Virus record (IMG/VR): IMGVR_UViG_3300047095_000484
Coordinates: 1-59,039 of that record
Direction: 5' to 3' (one strand)
DNA length: 59,039 nt
Origin: a virus
The notes below the pieces were generated by a model. The model searched no databases. It was not told the DNA's origin and saw only the letters and a program-made list of their open reading frames with translations. Below, piece by piece: positions 41,329 through 50,578 of the stretch. The position numbers and the translations under genes were made by a program. Position 1 is the stretch's first letter. Each line of letters opens with the position of its first letter.

Positions 41329-41635
41329 GAAAGAACCGTACGTACTAATTGGCTTGTATTTATCTTTGTATAAAGAAAAGTATAATAAGTCTCTTACCGT
41401 TAATAGGTTTAGAGAAAAATGGGCTATGAATGACGTTATTGAAAGCGTAGGCTTTGAACGTGCTAAAGAACTTTTAATATATTATTTTGCTACCAACAAG
41501 CAAGGTCATCCATTAAACTTTTTCTATAACAACTTTGACAGAATTGATTCATTAAACAAAGAAATTAAAAAGGACAAGATTAACCGAAGCATCCTTTTGG
41601 GTGAGACGAAGAAGATGGTGGAGGGCGAAGAGTGA
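41318..41635 (+). CDS. Hypothetical protein, possible helicase-loader role
   Basis: 105 residues from a GTG start. Basic and helical: IGLYLSLYKEKYNKSLTVNR, WAMNDVIESVGFERAKELLI, FFYNNFDRID. It lies directly before the replicative helicase and overlaps it by 4 bases (GTGA). Helicase loaders often occupy this place, but this protein has no AAA+ domain and no sequence motif proving the role. Confidence 0.5.
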   Translation: MASEKEPYVLIGLYLSLYKEKYNKSLTVNRFREKWAMNDVIESVGFERAKELLIYYFATNKQGHPLNFFYNNFDRIDSLNKEIKKDKINRSILLGETKKMVEGEE

Positions 41636-42897
41636 ATACAGAAGCAACATTAATCTCTGCTGTATGTAAGAATAAAGATATCAGCACACTATTGGCGGAC
41701 AACGTAGACGAGCTCTTTACATCACATAGAGACATTTGGGAAAGCTTAAAAGGATACTACTATAAGTTTAAAGCAGTTCCAGAGGTTGGAGTCTTAATTG
41801 AAAGACATAAAGATTTTGAGCCAGTAGAAACAAAGGCAGAAACTGGATACTACTTAGACATGCTTAAGAATGAATTTATTTCAAATAAGCTTAAGTCTAT
41901 TATTATTAAAGGTGGATCTTCACTTAAAGAAGATGCTGCATCAAGAGTTCTTGCACAAATGCAAAGCGATCTTGCCAACCTAAGCAGGTTTACAAACAAC
42001 GTTCGTGACTTAGATATTATTGATGTTGAAAATGCTGCAAGACATTATGAGGCAGTAAAAGAGCGTTCATCCGTAATGGGTGGTGCGCCAGGAATCCTAA
42101 CTGGGTTTAGCGCTATTGATAAAGCTTATCCAACTGGAATGGCCCCAGGACATCTTATTGTCGCTATTGGCTGGCCAGGACGTGGTAAGACATGGTTTAC
42201 ATCATACCTAGCCTGCAAGGCTTGGGAGCAAGGCTTTAAGCCAATGATCGTGTCTCTTGAAATGTCTCCAGAAAATATGCGTGACCGTATTTTTACTATG
42301 CTCGGCTCTGGTATATTTAAAGCAAGTGATTTGTCAAAGGGAGATATTAATATTGATGACTTCCGATCATGGGGTAATAAAAAGTTTGAGGGCAAGAATA
42401 GTTTTGTGCTTATTTCAAATGAAGGTGCTGCAGAAGTTACTCCAGCAACTATTCAAGGAAAGATTGACCAGCATAAGCCTGACCTAGTTATCCTTGATTA
42501 CCATCAATTATTTAATGATAATAAGAGATCTAATTCTGAAGTTGAACGAAATCGAAATGTGTCTCGTGAGTTTAAGATGCTTGCTGTGTCAAACAATATT
42601 CCTATTATTGACATCACAGCAGCAACAGCTGACGATGTTTCAGATCAAGACAATCCACCTATGATGAGTCAGGTTGCTTGGTCTAAAGCAATTGAATATG
42701 ATGCTGATATGGCAATGGCAGTTCATAGATATCCTCAGAGTAATATGATTGAGATCGTATCTAGAAAGAATAGACACGGGCACGACTTTAATTTCTATCT
42801 AGACTGGGATATCAACCGTGGTATCGTCAAGGAAATTTACGAAAATCCATTTGAGAATGAATCACAAACAGATAAAAAGATTCCAAGTAAAGGTTGA
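41632..42897 (+). CDS. dnaB: Replicative DNA helicase, DnaB-type
   Basis: 421 residues with a GTG start. Residues 1-115 form a small N-terminal helical domain. The RecA-like core starts near 145 (GILTGFSAIDKAYPTGMAPG). Walker A is GWPGRGKT (about 180-187), followed by VSLEMSPENMRDRI, typical of DnaB motif H1a, and Walker B VILDYHQLF (about 285). Arg/Lys-rich SRKNRHGHDF near 385 fits the late motif. It would unwind the fork ahead of the phage polymerase. At 421 residues it is slightly shorter than bacterial DnaB. Confidence 0.88.
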   Translation: MNTEATLISAVCKNKDISTLLADNVDELFTSHRDIWESLKGYYYKFKAVPEVGVLIERHKDFEPVETKAETGYYLDMLKNEFISNKLKSIIIKGGSSLKEDAASRVLAQMQSDLANLSRFTNNVRDLDIIDVENAARHYEAVKERSSVMGGAPGILTGFSAIDKAYPTGMAPGHLIVAIGWPGRGKTWFTSYLACKAWEQGFKPMIVSLEMSPENMRDRIFTMLGSGIFKASDLSKGDINIDDFRSWGNKKFEGKNSFVLISNEGAAEVTPATIQGKIDQHKPDLVILDYHQLFNDNKRSNSEVERNRNVSREFKMLAVSNNIPIIDITAATADDVSDQDNPPMMSQVAWSKAIEYDADMAMAVHRYPQSNMIEIVSRKNRHGHDFNFYLDWDINRGIVKEIYENPFENESQTDKKIPSKG

Positions 42898-43156
42898 GTT
42901 TCAAGATGATTCTGGTATTCCAAGACTAAGATATCAATATGAAAGCATGCTAACGCATGATATGAGGAGTAAAGGATATGTCAGAGTTCTTGACATAGAC
43001 ACCAACTTTTCGGTACAATTTGACGGAGAAACCTGGGTGTTCTTAATGACACTCTATGGAGTATATGTAGGAAAGAAGAAGGCATGGCTATCAGAGGGCA
43101 TAACGCAAGGAAAGTTGATTCCACGCAGTATGCGCCAAACCATATCAAGTCAGTAA
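42857..43156 (+). CDS. Small hypothetical protein between helicase and primase
   Basis: 99 residues from the ATG at 42857; a GTG at 42818 would add 13 residues. Basic, beta-rich: FQVKVEFQDDSGIPRLRYQY, YVRVLDIDTNFSVQFDGETW. It overlaps the helicase end by 41 bases and the primase start by 73 bases, both in other frames. No motif is recognised. It may link helicase and primase, but that is only suggested by position. Confidence 0.5.
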   Translation: MNHKQIKRFQVKVEFQDDSGIPRLRYQYESMLTHDMRSKGYVRVLDIDTNFSVQFDGETWVFLMTLYGVYVGKKKAWLSEGITQGKLIPRSMRQTISSQ

Positions 43157-44079
43157 TTAAATCTTTAGGATTAGATATTGTGGCGGAACCAGGCAATGAG
43201 GTTATGTTTTACTGCCCATTTCATTCTAATAGACATACCGCTTCATGCTGCATAAATAAATCCTCTGGTGTATGGCTATGCTTTAACCCTTCATGCGGAG
43301 AGTCTGGAACTCTAATTGAATTAGTTAGAAGAGTTTTGCATAAGAATGACTTTGAAGCAATGAGATTTATTGCTGCAGAAGAAACAGCTATACTGAATAA
43401 CTTTGATGAAGTAATGGCAGGAATATTTGAAGAGAAACCAGACTTTGAAGAGTTCTCTCAAGATACTTTAAATAGATTACATGCAGACCTTGCGGGCAAT
43501 AAAGACGCAAGAGACTACCTTGAATCTAGAGGTATCAATGAAGAGTCCATGAAACATTTTAATCTTGGATATTCACCATCAATGAATATGGTTACTACAC
43601 CAGTGCATAGTCCAGACGGCACCCCTATAGGATTGGTGGGAAGATCAATTGAAGGAAAGTCTTTTAAGAATAGCACCAACCTTCCTAAAAGCAAAACATT
43701 ATTTAATGTGCATCGTGCAAAAAGAATTGGTAACCATGTAATTATTGTTGAGTCTAACTTTGATGCAATTAGAATACATCAGGCTGGTTTCCCTAATGTG
43801 GTAGCAGTACTAGGTGGTATATTATCTACAGAACAACACAAACTTTTAAATAGATATTTTAATAAAATAACAGTAATGACAGACTCAGATTTGGCTGGCA
43901 GGGAATTAGGACTAAGCATAGCCAATAGATTAAAGAATAAAGACCTCTTGTGGGCTTCTTATGAATATGGTAAGATATACCCACATGATGCAAAAGATGC
44001 AGGCGATATGACCGATGAGGAAATTAAAGCTTGTATTGTAAACGCAGTATCTGATATAGAATACAGATCCTGGGCTTAA
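43084..44079 (+). CDS. dnaG: DNA primase, DnaG-type (CHC2 zinc finger + Toprim)
   Basis: 331 residues. CHC2-type zinc finger Cys44, His47, Cys66, Cys71 (FYCPFHSNRH ... WLCFNPSCGESG), followed by the RNA polymerase/Toprim region: the Toprim Glu lies in HVIIVESNFDAIRIHQ (about 223) and the Asp pair in VMTDSDLAGRE (about 266). It lacks the C-terminal helicase-binding domain of cellular DnaG, as is usual for phage primases. It would lay primers for the polymerase coded at 44831. The start has AGGAAAGAAGAAGG just upstream. Confidence 0.87.
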   Translation: MAIRGHNARKVDSTQYAPNHIKSVIKSLGLDIVAEPGNEVMFYCPFHSNRHTASCCINKSSGVWLCFNPSCGESGTLIELVRRVLHKNDFEAMRFIAAEETAILNNFDEVMAGIFEEKPDFEEFSQDTLNRLHADLAGNKDARDYLESRGINEESMKHFNLGYSPSMNMVTTPVHSPDGTPIGLVGRSIEGKSFKNSTNLPKSKTLFNVHRAKRIGNHVIIVESNFDAIRIHQAGFPNVVAVLGGILSTEQHKLLNRYFNKITVMTDSDLAGRELGLSIANRLKNKDLLWASYEYGKIYPHDAKDAGDMTDEEIKACIVNAVSDIEYRSWA

Positions 44080-44114
44080 TGCTATAATAGTAATACAGAT
44101 GGATTTATACCATC
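44080..44114 (+). promoter_or_regulatory. Extended -10 promoter with inverted repeat, ssDNA-binding gene
   Basis: TGCTATAAT with TATAAT at 44083-44088; the -35 is weak. A 5-bp inverted repeat GATGG (44098-44102) / CCATC (44110-44114) sits at the predicted start of transcription. AAGGAG precedes the ATG at 44137. Confidence 0.55.
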
Positions 44115-44136
44115 AACTACATACAAGGAGAAAAAT

Positions 44137-44805
44137 ATGGGAATTGTTAAAGGTTTAAAAGGATTAAATCAAGTTATGGACAAGCCGCAAGCTTCAAGCG
44201 GAGATGGAACCAAGGGTCGCTGGGTAAAGCTAGAAGACGGTGAGAGCGTAAAGATTCGTTTCTTGCAAGAATTAGATCCAGATTCACCAACATACAATGA
44301 AAAGATGGGTCTAGGATTTATTGCTGTAGAGCACACTAATCCAAAAGATTACCGTCGCAAGGCGCTATGCTCAATGGATGACCAAGGTAAGTGCTATGGT
44401 TGCGAGCAACACCGCAAGGACTACAAGGCAGGATGGAAGGGTCGTTCACGACTTTACATTAATGTTCTTGTTGACGACGGCAAGGAAGATCCATACGTTG
44501 GAATCCTTTCACAGGGTTCAAGCGGAAAGACAGTAACTCCTACTCTTATTGAGTATGCAGGCGAAATGGGAAGCATTAGTAATCTAATGTGGCGCATTAA
44601 GCGAACTGGCACAAAAACAGACACAAGTTATACAATTATTCCACTTGCTAAGGATGAAACACCATTCGATTCAAGTTCTCTTGAGCTTTTTAAGCTTGAA
44701 GAGACAGCCGTACGTGATATGCCATACACAGAGCAAGAGTCATTCTTTGCTGGTGAAAATGGTCACGGCGAAGAGTCTTCTGCTTCTAGCAGCGTAGACT
44801 GGTAA
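44137..44805 (+). CDS. gp32-like single-stranded DNA-binding protein
   Basis: 222 residues. An OB-fold-type core from about residue 28 to 170 contains a zinc-like cluster Cys78, Cys86, Cys89, His92 (LCSMDDQGKCYGCEQH) as in T4 gp32. The C-terminus is acidic and ends SSSVDW, the expected flexible tail that binds partner proteins. Codon use looks more biased toward preferred codons than in neighbours, in line with high expression from its own promoter. It would coat the exposed strand at the fork. A second, bacterial-type SSB is coded at 50156. Confidence 0.75.
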   Translation: MGIVKGLKGLNQVMDKPQASSGDGTKGRWVKLEDGESVKIRFLQELDPDSPTYNEKMGLGFIAVEHTNPKDYRRKALCSMDDQGKCYGCEQHRKDYKAGWKGRSRLYINVLVDDGKEDPYVGILSQGSSGKTVTPTLIEYAGEMGSISNLMWRIKRTGTKTDTSYTIIPLAKDETPFDSSSLELFKLEETAVRDMPYTEQESFFAGENGHGEESSASSSVDW

Positions 44806-44830
44806 CAGGTTAAGAAGGCGGAGAATTAAG

Positions 44831-47800
44831 TTGAATTTTACACATCTACATGTGCATTCTTTCTATTCATTAATGGATGGGCTTAATTCTCCTGCCGAAC
44901 TTGTTAAAGCAGCAAAAGAAGCTGGACAAACAGCAATTGCAATAACAGATCATGGCACATTGTCTTCACACCGTGAAATGCAAATTGCATGTAAGGATCA
45001 AGGCATTAAGCCAATCCTTGGAGTAGAAGCGTATATATCACCAACAGATAGATTTGATCGCTCCTCTAAAACAGATAAATCAATTCAAGCTTATAACCAC
45101 ATTATTCTACTTGCAAAAAATAAAAAAGGTTTAGAGAATATTAATACATTACAGGAGCTTGCTTGGAACGAAGGGTTCTATCATAAGCCACGTATCGACA
45201 GGGAGATTTTAAATGATTATAGCGAAGGTGTTATCGTTCTCAGCGGATGTCTTAATGGACTCATTAGTAAGGCTATCGATAAAGGTAACATGGAAGAAGC
45301 TGAACTTCTTCTCAAAGGCTTTAAGAAAACTTTCGGAAAAGATTTTTACGTGGAAGTGCAATCACATAACCCTGTGGAGATCAACTCCGCCCTTTTAGAA
45401 TTAGCAGATAAACTGGGAATTAAAGCGGTGGCAACTGGAGATGCCCACTTCGCTAAAGAAGAAGATAGAGTTTTAGAAGAGGCTATGCTAATTTTATCAA
45501 CATCCCCTAAGATGGATAAAGATGCTGACTTTGATATGTCCAGAAATATTAAAGATATTAATGATAGATTAAACTATTTATATCCAGATAGAAGAATATC
45601 TTTCCAGGATTACAACCTATTTATCCAGACTCGTGAAGAAATTCAAGCTGATTTTGTTAAGGCTGGTTTCACCAGAACAGATATTTACGAGAATACAATG
45701 GAAATTGCTAATAAAATAGGAGAGTATGACTTTAATCAGGGCCTAGACCTCCTACCAGTTCCTAAGACCGATGCCGATGAAAGACTACGGGAACTGTCCG
45801 AAAAGGGCTTAGAGAGGCTTCAGAAGGCTTCAGATGATATCTATAAAGCTCGCCTTGAGGAAGAACTTGGGGTAATTGCCTCAAAGAATTTTGCCTCATA
45901 CTTCTTGGTGGTGGCAGATATGATTAACTGGGCTAAAGACAATGATATACGAGTTGGCCCAGGCCGTGGTTCTGCAGCAGGCTCTTTGGTCTGCTACGCT
46001 CTAGGAATTACAGATGTTGATCCAATTAAATATGACCTTTTGTTTTTTAGATTTATTAACCCTGAGCGTAATGACTTTCCAGATATTGATACAGACTTTG
46101 AAGACCGACGTAGAAAAGAAGTTAAAGACTATTTAAAGAAGAAGTTTAAACACGTTGCCTCTATCTCAACGTACACCTATTTTAAAGATAAGGGTGTTGT
46201 TCGTGATGCTGCTCGTGTATTCATGGTTCCTCTTCAAGAGGTAAACCGTGCACTAAAACCAGTAGATACTTTTGAAGACTTTATTGATTCTCCAAATACA
46301 AAAGAGTTTAGAACACGTTACCCAGAAGTTGTTTGGCTAGCAGAAAGATTACGTGGTCGTATTCGTTCTGTTGGTGTACACGCTGCTGGAGTTGTTGTTG
46401 CTAAAGACGATATTAGAAAATATGCTCCTGTTGAATCTCGTGAAGACGCACAGGATAAGGTGTCAGGAAGAATTCCAGTCGTAGCATACGATATGGATAC
46501 TGTTGCAGACATTGGCCTTATTAAACTAGATGCACTGGGACTTAAAACATTATCTGTTATGTCGGATACTCTTAAATCAATTAAGGGCAGAACTGGCAAA
46601 GATATAAATCTTTCCGACCTGCCTCTTGATGATCCTAAAGTTTATAAGATGTTAAGCGATGGATATACAAAGGGTGTGTTTCAGGCCGAAGCAACACCAT
46701 ATACAAACCTTCTTATTAAAATGGGTGTTGATAAGTTTGAAGACCTTGCTGCATCAAACGCACTAGTGCGTCCAGGCGCAATGAATACTGTGGGTGCTTC
46801 GTATATCAAGCGTAAGCACGGGGATGAGGCAGTACAGTTTATTCATCCTATTATGAAGCCGTTTACCGAGAACACTTATGGTGTTATTATATATCAAGAG
46901 CAAGTTATGCAAGCTTGCGTCCACTTAGGTGGCATGTCTTGGTCAGAGGCTGATAAGGTCCGCAAGATTATTGGAAAGAAAAAAGATGCAAAAGAATTCG
47001 ACCAATTCAAGGATCGCTTTATTGATGGGGCTTCAAAGCACATTTCTAAGAAGCAAGCCGAAACGCTCTGGCATACTTTTGAGGCTCACGCTGGTTATTC
47101 TTTTAACCGTTCCCACGCTGTTGCTTATTCTATGCTGTCTTATTACGCTGCTTGGCTTAAGACTTATTATCCTCTTGAATTTATGTTTTCAATTCTTAAA
47201 AATGAAAATGATAAAGATGCAAGAACAGAATATTTAATTGAGTCCAAGCGACTAGGTCTTCGTGTATCTCTTCCACACATAAATGAGTCTGACATTTACT
47301 TCTCATTGCAAAAAGATAGAATTGTGTTTGGCTTAGCTGAAGTTAAATTTATTTCAGATAGCATTGCTAATAAAATTATTGATCAAAGACCATTTAAAGA
47401 TTATGCTGACTTTATTGACAAAGCCTCAAAGAAAGGTAGTGGAATTAACAGCCGTGCTATTGCGGCACTTAATGCAATTGGCGGGGCGGCATTCGATGAC
47501 AACCTTAGAACGGGTAATGAAAAAGATAATTATTATGAATATTTAGGTATACCTACATTTAACCTAGAAGGAATACCTCCAAGAATTAAAGCTCAAGCAA
47601 GACCAATTGAAGACTTTGAAGACCTAGGTTCGTTTGTAATGTTTGGAATGGTCAAGTCAATTAAACGTGGAAACGGATGGGCTAGAGTAGAGCTGGTAGA
47701 TGAAACAGGATCAATTGGGTTATTCCATACGGAACAAACTCAAATTGAAACTAATCAGATGTATTTTATTCTTGTAGGAGATAATCGTATTGCAAGATAT

Positions 47801-48100
47801 ATTAAGGTAAGCGACATAGACCCAAAGAGTGGAGATATATTTGTTGACTATCTTTATAGAAAAGAGTATGATCTTGAAGAGGATGAGTATACTGTTGTTA
47901 ACTTTACTCCCTATGTTACTAAGGCGGGTAAAACAATGAGCCATATTGTACTCTCTAATAGCAATAAAGAGCTAACAAGAGTTATTGCTTTCCCAACAAT
48001 GTATAAGATGTCTTTAGCAAGAATGCGTGAAGGAATGAAGTGTAAGGTTGTTCTATCTACTTTAGATGATGGAACTTTAATGGTAAAGGAAATAAAATGA
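44831..48100 (+). CDS. dnaE: DNA polymerase III alpha subunit (DnaE-type)
   Basis: 1089 residues from a TTG start behind GGCGGAG. The N-terminal PHP domain is clear (HLHVHSFYSLMDG, AITDHGTLSS). The polymerase active site is PDIDTDFEDRRR (about 417) with the third Asp in IKLDALGLKTL (about 570). The helix-hairpin region and an OB-fold (about 940-1010, FVMFGMVKSIKRGNGWARVE) follow. No intein or internal stop is seen. This is a full-length C-family replicase, close to cellular size. Together with helicase, primase and two SSBs it makes the phage nearly independent for fork enzymes. Confidence 0.95.
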   Translation: MNFTHLHVHSFYSLMDGLNSPAELVKAAKEAGQTAIAITDHGTLSSHREMQIACKDQGIKPILGVEAYISPTDRFDRSSKTDKSIQAYNHIILLAKNKKGLENINTLQELAWNEGFYHKPRIDREILNDYSEGVIVLSGCLNGLISKAIDKGNMEEAELLLKGFKKTFGKDFYVEVQSHNPVEINSALLELADKLGIKAVATGDAHFAKEEDRVLEEAMLILSTSPKMDKDADFDMSRNIKDINDRLNYLYPDRRISFQDYNLFIQTREEIQADFVKAGFTRTDIYENTMEIANKIGEYDFNQGLDLLPVPKTDADERLRELSEKGLERLQKASDDIYKARLEEELGVIASKNFASYFLVVADMINWAKDNDIRVGPGRGSAAGSLVCYALGITDVDPIKYDLLFFRFINPERNDFPDIDTDFEDRRRKEVKDYLKKKFKHVASISTYTYFKDKGVVRDAARVFMVPLQEVNRALKPVDTFEDFIDSPNTKEFRTRYPEVVWLAERLRGRIRSVGVHAAGVVVAKDDIRKYAPVESREDAQDKVSGRIPVVAYDMDTVADIGLIKLDALGLKTLSVMSDTLKSIKGRTGKDINLSDLPLDDPKVYKMLSDGYTKGVFQAEATPYTNLLIKMGVDKFEDLAASNALVRPGAMNTVGASYIKRKHGDEAVQFIHPIMKPFTENTYGVIIYQEQVMQACVHLGGMSWSEADKVRKIIGKKKDAKEFDQFKDRFIDGASKHISKKQAETLWHTFEAHAGYSFNRSHAVAYSMLSYYAAWLKTYYPLEFMFSILKNENDKDARTEYLIESKRLGLRVSLPHINESDIYFSLQKDRIVFGLAEVKFISDSIANKIIDQRPFKDYADFIDKASKKGSGINSRAIAALNAIGGAAFDDNLRTGNEKDNYYEYLGIPTFNLEGIPPRIKAQARPIEDFEDLGSFVMFGMVKSIKRGNGWARVELVDETGSIGLFHTEQTQIETNQMYFILVGDNRIARYIKVSDIDPKSGDIFVDYLYRKEYDLEEDEYTVVNFTPYVTKAGKTMSHIVLSNSNKELTRVIAFPTMYKMSLARMREGMKCKVVLSTLDDGTLMVKEIK

Positions 48101-48306
48101 CAGAAGAAACAAGCCCACAAGATATTTTAGGAGCAATGAATGCAACACGAGTTCTTGTTTCTATTTTAGAAACAGTTAAGAATGTTGAAGTTTCAGTAGA
48201 CACTTTTGTAAATCTAGATGCAGAAAATCGTGAACTAAATATTGATTACGATGGAGACAAAAGAGTCTTTAATTTCTCATTAAAAAAAGAGGAAAACAAT
48301 GAATAG
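48097..48306 (+). CDS. Small acidic hypothetical protein
   Basis: 69 residues, overlapping the polymerase stop (ATGA). Residues 5-30 are helical (PQDILGAMNATRVLVSILET); the rest is a beta hairpin (FVNLDAENRELNIDYDGDKR) with a charged tail. No family recognised. It is coupled to the MazG-like gene by an 8-base overlap. Confidence 0.55.
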   Translation: MTEETSPQDILGAMNATRVLVSILETVKNVEVSVDTFVNLDAENRELNIDYDGDKRVFNFSLKKEENNE

Positions 48307-48646
48307 CAATGACGTATTAACAGAGTATGGACTAGATGCGCTTTCTGCTATATTGCATGAAACAGCAATAGAAAAAGGATTTTGGCCCCATGAGATAGAT
48401 ACAAATATTGTTTGTACAAAATTAGCTTTAGTGCATTCAGAAGTAACAGAGGTTCTAGAGGCTATTAGAAAAAATAAACCCACTGAAGAAATTGTAGAAG
48501 AAATTGCAGATATATTAATTAGAACTTTAGATTTATATGCGGCTTTAAGAAATCATGAATGGGTTACAGAAAGCTTAGATGAAATTTTAGAAACAAAGAT
48601 TAATATAAATAAAGAGCGACCAAGGCTTCACGGCAATTTATTTTAA
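48299..48646 (+). CDS. MazG-like nucleotide pyrophosphohydrolase
   Basis: 115 residues. The motif LALVHSEVTEVLEAIRK, then EEIVEEIADILIRTLDLYAA has the E-x3-E...E-x2-D arrangement of the all-alpha MazG/dUTPase superfamily. Such enzymes cleave NTPs or dNTPs to the monophosphate plus pyrophosphate; phage versions may clean the nucleotide pool or lower ppGpp. It sits between replication genes. Confidence 0.65.
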   Translation: MNSNDVLTEYGLDALSAILHETAIEKGFWPHEIDTNIVCTKLALVHSEVTEVLEAIRKNKPTEEIVEEIADILIRTLDLYAALRNHEWVTESLDEILETKININKERPRLHGNLF

Positions 48647-48655
48647 TGCTATACT
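48627..48655 (+). promoter_or_regulatory. Promoter for the recA-like gene
   Basis: TTCACG (48627-48632), 17 bases and TATACT (48650-48655) with an extended TGC. A GA-rich Shine-Dalgarno sequence (AAAGAGAGAG) precedes the ATG at 48676. Confidence 0.6.
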
Positions 48656-48675
48656 ATAAAAAAGAGAGAGTATAA

Positions 48676-49680
48676 ATGAGCATAGATATCGATAATATAT
48701 TAGCAAAGCTAGATCCAAAAACACGAGCAAGAGTTCAGTCAGCACAGGATGTACAAGTTGAAAAACAACTTACCCCTAGCATTGGATTAAACTTTGCATT
48801 GCGTGGCGGTCTAGGATACGGCAGACAAGTTCTGGTATGGGGCAATAAGTCTGCTGGTAAATCCTCTTTCTGCCTACAAATGATTGCTCTTGCACAAAAA
48901 GAAGGCAAGACATGTGCCTGGATTGATGCAGAAGCTTCTTACGATCAGTCTTGGGCTGAACGGCTAGGAGTAGATTCTTCTTCCCTTATTTACTCTCCAG
49001 CAAAAACCGTTAACGATATGGTTGATGTTGCTACTAAATTAATGGATGCAGGTGTAGATATGATTGTAGTAGATTCAATCTCAGCATTACTTCCTGCAAT
49101 TTATTTTGAAAAAGATGGAAATGAAATGAAAGATTTGCAAGACACAAAGCAAATCGGCGCTGAAGCAAAGGATATGACCCACGCAGTCAAAATGTTAAAC
49201 TATGCAAACAAAAACACATTACTTGTTCTCATCTCACAACAACGAAATCAGTTTGGATCTATGCATGCTAGTCACATCCCCACAGGTGGCATGGCAGTCA
49301 AGTTCTTTTCTTCCACGGTCATTAAGCTCTGGTCGTCTGAGGCTGAGGCTAATGCTATTAAAGCTGGGGTTAAAGTTGGCGACAAAATCATTGAGCAAAG
49401 AGTCGGCAGACCAGTTAACTGGATTATTGATTACAACAAACTCGGTCCCCCAAATCTATCGGGACAATACGACTTTTATTACCAAGGGGAAACTCTTGGT
49501 GTAGATAGCGTAGGAGAAACTTTAGATGTTGCAGAAATGTGTGGCATTATAGAAAAGGGTGGCGCATGGTATACAGTAAATGGAGAGCGCTTTCAAGGAC
49601 GTGCAAAGGCTGTAGCATATTTAAAGGAAAATCCAGATGTTGTAGACAGCTTAATCGGAGAGATAAATGCCAAGCATTGA
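48676..49680 (+). CDS. recA: RecA-like recombinase
   Basis: 334 residues. Walker A GNKSAGKS (56-63), Walker B MIVVDSISALLP (about 129-140), and the L2-type loop QQRNQFGSMHASHIPTGGMA with SSTVIKLW after it. The N-terminal oligomerisation segment is short and the C-terminus (VNGERFQGRAKAVAYLKENP) is a small helical domain. It would pair homologous strands in repair and recombination-dependent replication. A Cas4-like nuclease and a RuvC-like resolvase downstream complete a recombination set. Confidence 0.88.
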   Translation: MSIDIDNILAKLDPKTRARVQSAQDVQVEKQLTPSIGLNFALRGGLGYGRQVLVWGNKSAGKSSFCLQMIALAQKEGKTCAWIDAEASYDQSWAERLGVDSSSLIYSPAKTVNDMVDVATKLMDAGVDMIVVDSISALLPAIYFEKDGNEMKDLQDTKQIGAEAKDMTHAVKMLNYANKNTLLVLISQQRNQFGSMHASHIPTGGMAVKFFSSTVIKLWSSEAEANAIKAGVKVGDKIIEQRVGRPVNWIIDYNKLGPPNLSGQYDFYYQGETLGVDSVGETLDVAEMCGIIEKGGAWYTVNGERFQGRAKAVAYLKENPDVVDSLIGEINAKH

Positions 49681-49855
49681 TGAATTTCTTAATAAGCCAG
49701 AAAAAATATTTTCTCCAGAACTTGAAAGACTAGGTGGAGTTAAGCCTTGTAGCAAGTGCGACAAAGATTCGGAAGAATATTTTTGGGATGCAATTAATAT
49801 GACAGTGTCTTGGGAGTGCCCAGACGGACATAAGAATTCATTTACGGTTCAGTAA
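49667..49855 (+). CDS. Small Cys-containing hypothetical protein
   Basis: 62 residues, overlapping the recA-like stop by 14 bases. One Cys pair (KPCSKCDKD) and a later Cys/His (WECPDGHKN) make a four-ligand zinc ribbon: Cys28, Cys31, Cys51 and His55. Function unknown; small zinc ribbons are common in this genome. Confidence 0.6.
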   Translation: MPSIDEFLNKPEKIFSPELERLGGVKPCSKCDKDSEEYFWDAINMTVSWECPDGHKNSFTVQ

Positions 49856-50163
49856 TGTCAGAAAGATCAGAAGTAAAACGTGATGGTGCTAAGGCTCAAA
49901 AAAATAGTGGCCGTGGTGATTATCAAAAAGGTGATGCTAAGTGGAATCAGTTCCTTGTGGATTATAAAGAAGCAAAGGCATCATTTAATTTAAACAAAGA
50001 TGTATGGGCTAAAATCTGTACAGATACTTTTAAGGTAAGTAGGGATATGCATCCTGCTCTTAAAATTATTATCGGTGAGGATTCCAAGGTTCGTCTTGGA
50101 ATCATTGAGTGGTCAGTCTTAGAAGACTTGATCGCATTCTGGGAGGAAAATAATAATGGCTAA
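49855..50163 (+). CDS. Hypothetical protein before ssb
   Basis: 102 residues, sharing one base with the previous stop (TAATG). It has a basic N-terminus (RSEVKRDGAKAQKNSGRGDY) and a helical middle; the last third is VRLGIIEWSVLEDLIAFWEE. Homologues beside ssb are common in actinobacteriophages as far as I recall, but with no known role. It overlaps the ssb start by 8 bases. Confidence 0.55.
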   Translation: MSERSEVKRDGAKAQKNSGRGDYQKGDAKWNQFLVDYKEAKASFNLNKDVWAKICTDTFKVSRDMHPALKIIIGEDSKVRLGIIEWSVLEDLIAFWEENNNG

Positions 50164-50578
50164 TCCAACAATTACAATAGTTGGTCGTGTAGGGCAAGAT
50201 CCAGTTAAGCTTAATGGAGGCGGAGTTAGACTACGTATTGTATCTAATGACCGTGTAAAGAATGATTCAACGGGTAACTGGGATGACAAAGATACATCTT
50301 GGTGGACTGTCAAGGCATGGAAGAGTTTGGCAGAACAGAGTATTGCTACCCTTAAGAAGGGCCAGGAAGTAGTTATAGTAGGTAAGATTTATGAAGAGAC
50401 GTGGAAAGATAAAGAAGGCAATAGCAGAACATCTTATGATGTAAATGCGGACACAATTGCAGTCACTACATGGTCTCTATCAAAGGGAGATTCAAATGGA
50501 TCTAAACAATTCCCTAAGTCAGACTCATGGTCAGCCCCTGCTAAATGGGACATTACAGAGTCAGAGGTTCCATTTTAA
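50156..50578 (+). CDS. ssb: Single-stranded DNA-binding protein, bacterial SSB type
   Basis: 140 residues. The OB-fold opening NPTITIVGRVGQDPVKLNGG, then WWTVKAWKSLAEQSIATLKK and VVIVGKIYEETWKDKEG match SSB. The tip ITESEVPF is close to the classical acidic DDIPF-like end that recruits partner proteins. It differs from the gp32-like protein at 44137, so two unrelated single-strand binders are coded. Confidence 0.85.
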   Translation: MANPTITIVGRVGQDPVKLNGGGVRLRIVSNDRVKNDSTGNWDDKDTSWWTVKAWKSLAEQSIATLKKGQEVVIVGKIYEETWKDKEGNSRTSYDVNADTIAVTTWSLSKGDSNGSKQFPKSDSWSAPAKWDITESEVPF

